From positions 868,001-932,000 of the forward strand of contig LS483371.1 of NCBI GenBank assembly GCA_900475325.1: a stretch of DNA of 64,000 nt, given 5' to 3'. The stretch comes from Paucimonas lemoignei. GTDB lineage: Bacteria; Pseudomonadota; Gammaproteobacteria; Pseudomonadales; Pseudomonadaceae. The position numbers were made by a program, and so were the translations under genes. This document shows positions 61,664-64,000 of this stretch, one piece after another. Every line of letters begins with the position of its first letter. Positions within the stretch are counted from its first letter, which is position 1. Below the pieces are notes generated by a model that did not search any database, had not been told where the DNA came from, and was given only the letters and a program-made list of their open reading frames with translations.

Positions 61664-62101
61664 TTATCGCGTGGCGAACAGCGGCGGGGCGCGGCTTCGG
61701 GCGTTGGGGAAAATACTGCTGCGGGCATGGCCGGGTTGGGTCACGGCATTAAAGAGGTCGACGGGCCTGGCCGCCGCCAACGCAATGATCGCAACGCTCT
61801 GGATCAGCGCCGGGCAACTGAACAGCAGGGTGCAATACCCACACTTGGCCCACAGGGCGTGGTCGGCGCCGTCGTCAACGGCTGCTGGTGCTTGATGGTG
61901 CGCGCCATGCTCGGTGGAATGCTCCATCGACATGGGCGCAGACATCGGCATCTTCATGCCGGTGTGATGCTCCATCGGCATCGACTGGGAGATCAGCGGG
62001 CCGACGAAAATCAGCAACATGGCAAACAGGCTCAGCCACGCCGCCCGGTTTGCACCAGGTTGCGGGGTTGTCGGGCTGTCTGTCAGGCGCTTGTGGCTCA
62101 T
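61664..62101 (-). CDS. DUF2946 protein, His/Met-rich
   Basis: 145 residues. One N-terminal helix (LSLFAMLLIFVGPLIS), then a Met/His-rich stretch (MPMEHHTGMKMPMS, HSTEHGAHH) and CGYCTLLFSCP in a second hydrophobic segment. DUF2946 proteins accompany copper-uptake genes. The metal-binding character is visible in the sequence; the mechanism is not known. Lies 12 bases after the PCuAC gene. Confidence 0.85.
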   Translation of the reverse strand: MSHKRLTDSPTTPQPGANRAAWLSLFAMLLIFVGPLISQSMPMEHHTGMKMPMSAPMSMEHSTEHGAHHQAPAAVDDGADHALWAKCGYCTLLFSCPALIQSVAIIALAAARPVDLFNAVTQPGHARSSIFPNARSRAPPLFATR

Positions 62102-62113
62102 TTCAATCTGTTA

Positions 62114-62584
62114 TCAGTGGCTGTGTTTGACGGCATCAGGCGCTTGTTTCATGACCGGAACCTGAACGGTCACCTCACCGGACTTTTCGAAGTGCAGGGT
62201 CAGGGGGAAGGTCTGGCCGTCGGTTAGTCTGGAATTGTCTTGCAGCTCCAGCAACATCACGTGATAGCCCATCGGGGCAAAGACCGCATCGCCGCCGGCT
62301 GCAACCTCAACGCTCGGCACCTGCTGCATTTTCATCAGGCCATTGGCGTGGACGTGTTCGTGAAGTTGCGCCAGACCGGCGACTGGGCTGTCGACGCTCA
62401 CCAGTTTGTCGGCGGTGGTGCCGTTGTTGTGAATCACAAAGTACGCCGCCACCGTCGGCGCATTGGGCGGCAGCTCCATGGACCATGGGCTCGCGATCGT
62501 CAGCTCGCCGAGTCGGTAGTCGTCGGCGCTGGCGTAACCGGTTGGCAGCAACAGGGCTGTCAGGATGAGCAGGTGTTTCAGCAT
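62114..62584 (-). CDS. PCuAC family periplasmic copper chaperone
   Basis: 156 residues from the ATG at 62584 (GGAGAG upstream). Sec signal peptide of 20. The Cu(I) motif H(M)X10MX21HXM is exact: H75, M86, H108, M110. A His tail (KHSH) follows. Delivers Cu(I) to oxidase Cu-A sites or to uptake. It is first of the copper trio; only a REPIN of 90 bases separates it from cobK upstream. Confidence 0.95.
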   Translation of the reverse strand: MLKHLLILTALLLPTGYASADDYRLGELTIASPWSMELPPNAPTVAAYFVIHNNGTTADKLVSVDSPVAGLAQLHEHVHANGLMKMQQVPSVEVAAGGDAVFAPMGYHVMLLELQDNSRLTDGQTFPLTLHFEKSGEVTVQVPVMKQAPDAVKHSH

Positions 62585-62614
62585 CGTATCTCTCCAATTG
62601 ATGCAACCAAGACC

Positions 62615-62704
62615 TGTAGGAGCCAACTTGTTGGCGAGGAGGCTAGTACATCCGCCGCGTCTTTGTTTGCTGGAATATCTCTCGCGAACAAGTTCGCTCC
62701 TACA
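62615..62704. repeat. REPIN, GGAGCCAACTTGTTGGCGA family, overlaps the cobK stop
   Basis: Arms at 62615-62639 and 62680-62704. The right arm supplies the last base pairs and stop codon of cobK (CTG TAG). Confidence 0.8.
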
Positions 62705-63443
62705 GGGAAAGCATCTTAACCTTCAACATCTCAAGCAACGCCTGACCGGAATCAAACTCGCGATCAACTCTCGGCAAATCCGGCCGCTTCAATATCAGCA
62801 CCGGCACCTTCAACTCCCGCGCGACTTCCAGCTTGGCCTCGGTCGCATCGCCGCCGCTGTTCTTGCTGATCAGCACATCAATGTTGCGCTGCTGAAAAAG
62901 CCTGCGTTCGTCTTCCAGCACAAAAGGCCCTCGTGCGCCGATGACTTCGCAACGCGCGTGATGGGGCACATCTCTCAGGGTGTTTTCCAGGGCACGCAGG
63001 GTCCAGAACTGCTGCTCGGGGATTTCATCCAGGTGCTGCAACGGCTCGCGACCCAAGGTGAACAACGGTCGCTTGAACGGCTGGAGCGCCGCAATCAGTT
63101 CATTCCAGTCGCCCACCTCACGCCAGTCATCATCGGCACTGGCCTGCCAGGCGGGCCGACGCAGGGCCCAGCAAGGAACATTGGCCAATGCGGCCGCGCG
63201 GGCAGCGTTGTGGCTGATTTGCGCGGCGTAAGGGTGAGTCGCGTCCACCAGCAAGTCGATGCCTTGCTCGGTGATGAACTGCGCCAGACCGTCGGCCCCG
63301 CCATAGCCGCCGACCCGCACCTCACAGGCCAGATTAGTCGGCACCCGGCCCACGCCCGCCAGGCTATAGATGTGCTGCGGCCCGAGGGTGTGGGCAATCG
63401 CCAATGCATCCGTGACACCGCCGAGCAACAGTAGCCGCTTCAC
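62700..63443 (-). CDS. cobK: Precorrin-6A reductase
   Basis: 247 residues. [15 protein letters not shown] at the N-terminus, [15 protein letters not shown] and [20 protein letters not shown] are family blocks. Reduces precorrin-6A (or the cobalt form) with NADPH in cobalamin biosynthesis. Start overlaps the cbiD stop (ATGA). Its stop codon is inside a REP arm. Confidence 0.95.
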   Translation of the reverse strand: MKRLLLLGGVTDALAIAHTLGPQHIYSLAGVGRVPTNLACEVRVGGYGGADGLAQFITEQGIDLLVDATHPYAAQISHNAARAAALANVPCWALRRPAWQASADDDWREVGDWNELIAALQPFKRPLFTLGREPLQHLDEIPEQQFWTLRALENTLRDVPHHARCEVIGARGPFVLEDERRLFQQRNIDVLISKNSGGDATEAKLEVARELKVPVLILKRPDLPRVDREFDSGQALLEMLKVKMLSL

Positions 63444-64000
63444 GATTCAACCCCCGCTGTGCCGACAATCCCGCCCTGGCGGTCAATGGCAAACACTTCC
63501 ACGGACACCTGCTCCGGGACCACGCTGTGGGCGAAGTCCAGCGCATGCTGGCAAACGATATCCCCTAGCGGTACACCTTCGGCGGCGCACATCGCCAATG
63601 CCTGCTGGCTGGTGTTGGCGTCGCGAATCGCCTGCTGCAGCGCTTCGTTAGCCCCTCCATCCGCCGCCCACATGGCAAGTTGCGGCAGGTCGATGCTGGA
63701 GTGGCGGCTGTGCAGGTCCATGTGTTTGGCCGCCAGTTTGCTGATCTTGCCGAAGCCGCCGCAGATGCTCAGTTTGGCCACCGGCACTTTGCGCAGGTGT
63801 TTAAGCACCGCGCCGACGAAGTCGCCCATTTCGATCAGGGCGATGTCCGGCATGTGGTAGTAGCGGCGCATGGTGTCTTCGCTGGCATTGCCGGTGCAGG
63901 CGGCGATGTGCTGAAAGCCATTGGTTTTGGCGACGTCGATACCTTGATGGATCGACGCGATATAAGCCGCACAGGAAAACGGCCGCACAATGCCGCTGGT
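63440..64000 (-). CDS. cbiD: Cobalt-precorrin-5B C1-methyltransferase CbiD, C-terminal part
   Basis: The frame is open to the right edge, so the N-terminus is missing; ~186 residues are visible. They include [10 protein letters not shown] (a CbiD hallmark), [18 protein letters not shown] block and the [17 protein letters not shown] segment. Transfers a methyl group from SAM during corrin-ring formation. Overlaps cobK by four bases. Confidence 0.95.
   Translation of the reverse strand, partial: TSGIVRPFSCAAYIASIHQGIDVAKTNGFQHIAACTGNASEDTMRRYYHMPDIALIEMGDFVGAVLKHLRKVPVAKLSICGGFGKISKLAAKHMDLHSRHSSIDLPQLAMWAADGGANEALQQAIRDANTSQQALAMCAAEGVPLGDIVCQHALDFAHSVVPEQVSVEVFAIDRQGGIVGTAGVES

Overview
The window looks like chromosomal DNA of a fluorescens/syringae-type Pseudomonas. 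The evidence is azurin with the classic mature numbering, a liv/bra branched-chain amino acid transporter, the Pseudomonas order of urt-ure genes, osmE, Hsp70 and cbpAM, and dense GC-rich REP/REPIN elements. I see no prophage, integrase, insertion sequence, tRNA, rRNA or CRISPR array. Gene density and base composition are even, except for an AT-richer patch at about 5.3-7.4 kb.

Left part (1-23 kb): the N-terminal ~817 residues of a giant toxin-like protein run off the left edge on the minus strand. Then come a YgiQ-type radical SAM protein, two unrecognised proteins of the AT-richer patch, and a three-gene cluster: transglutaminase/DUF2126, circularly permuted ATP-grasp/alpha-E, and a second transglutaminase. 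That cluster probably makes or ligates a peptide-like product. Next are azurin, the pncB-nadE NAD-salvage pair, a GT-C-like membrane protein flanked by inverted REPIN copies, and a LysR regulator divergent from amaB.

Nitrogen theme: braC-livHMGF (23.3-28.4 kb), ureEFG-hupE (31.4-34.0 kb) and urtABCDE-ureDA-acetyltransferases-ureBC (46.5-56.9 kb) each have a sigma-54 type promoter with exact GG-N10-GC spacing. Each also has an NtrC-like dyad upstream. Together they import amino acids or urea and hydrolyse urea to ammonia. HupE and UreE supply nickel, and UreDFG load the metallocentre.

Between the two urease blocks lie housekeeping and stress genes: a DesT-like regulator, an AsmA protein, a ferritin-like protein, a 28-residue membrane peptide, OsmE, a lipase, a PsiF-repeat protein, an AI-2E-type membrane protein, Hsp70, CbpA/CbpM and a histidine kinase. 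The right end (57-64 kb) is a colinear leftward run: cbiD and cobK, a copper module (PCuAC, DUF2946, PepSY), then a FecB/CD-type ABC importer likely for a corrinoid or metal chelate.

The most unusual non-coding feature is an ~830-bp gap at 28.4-29.2 kb. It carries three perfect DnaA boxes plus near-matches, far from any recognisable dnaA or oriC gene. About 25 REP/REPIN elements of at least five sequence families fill most other gaps and interrupt operons. No RAYT transposase is present.
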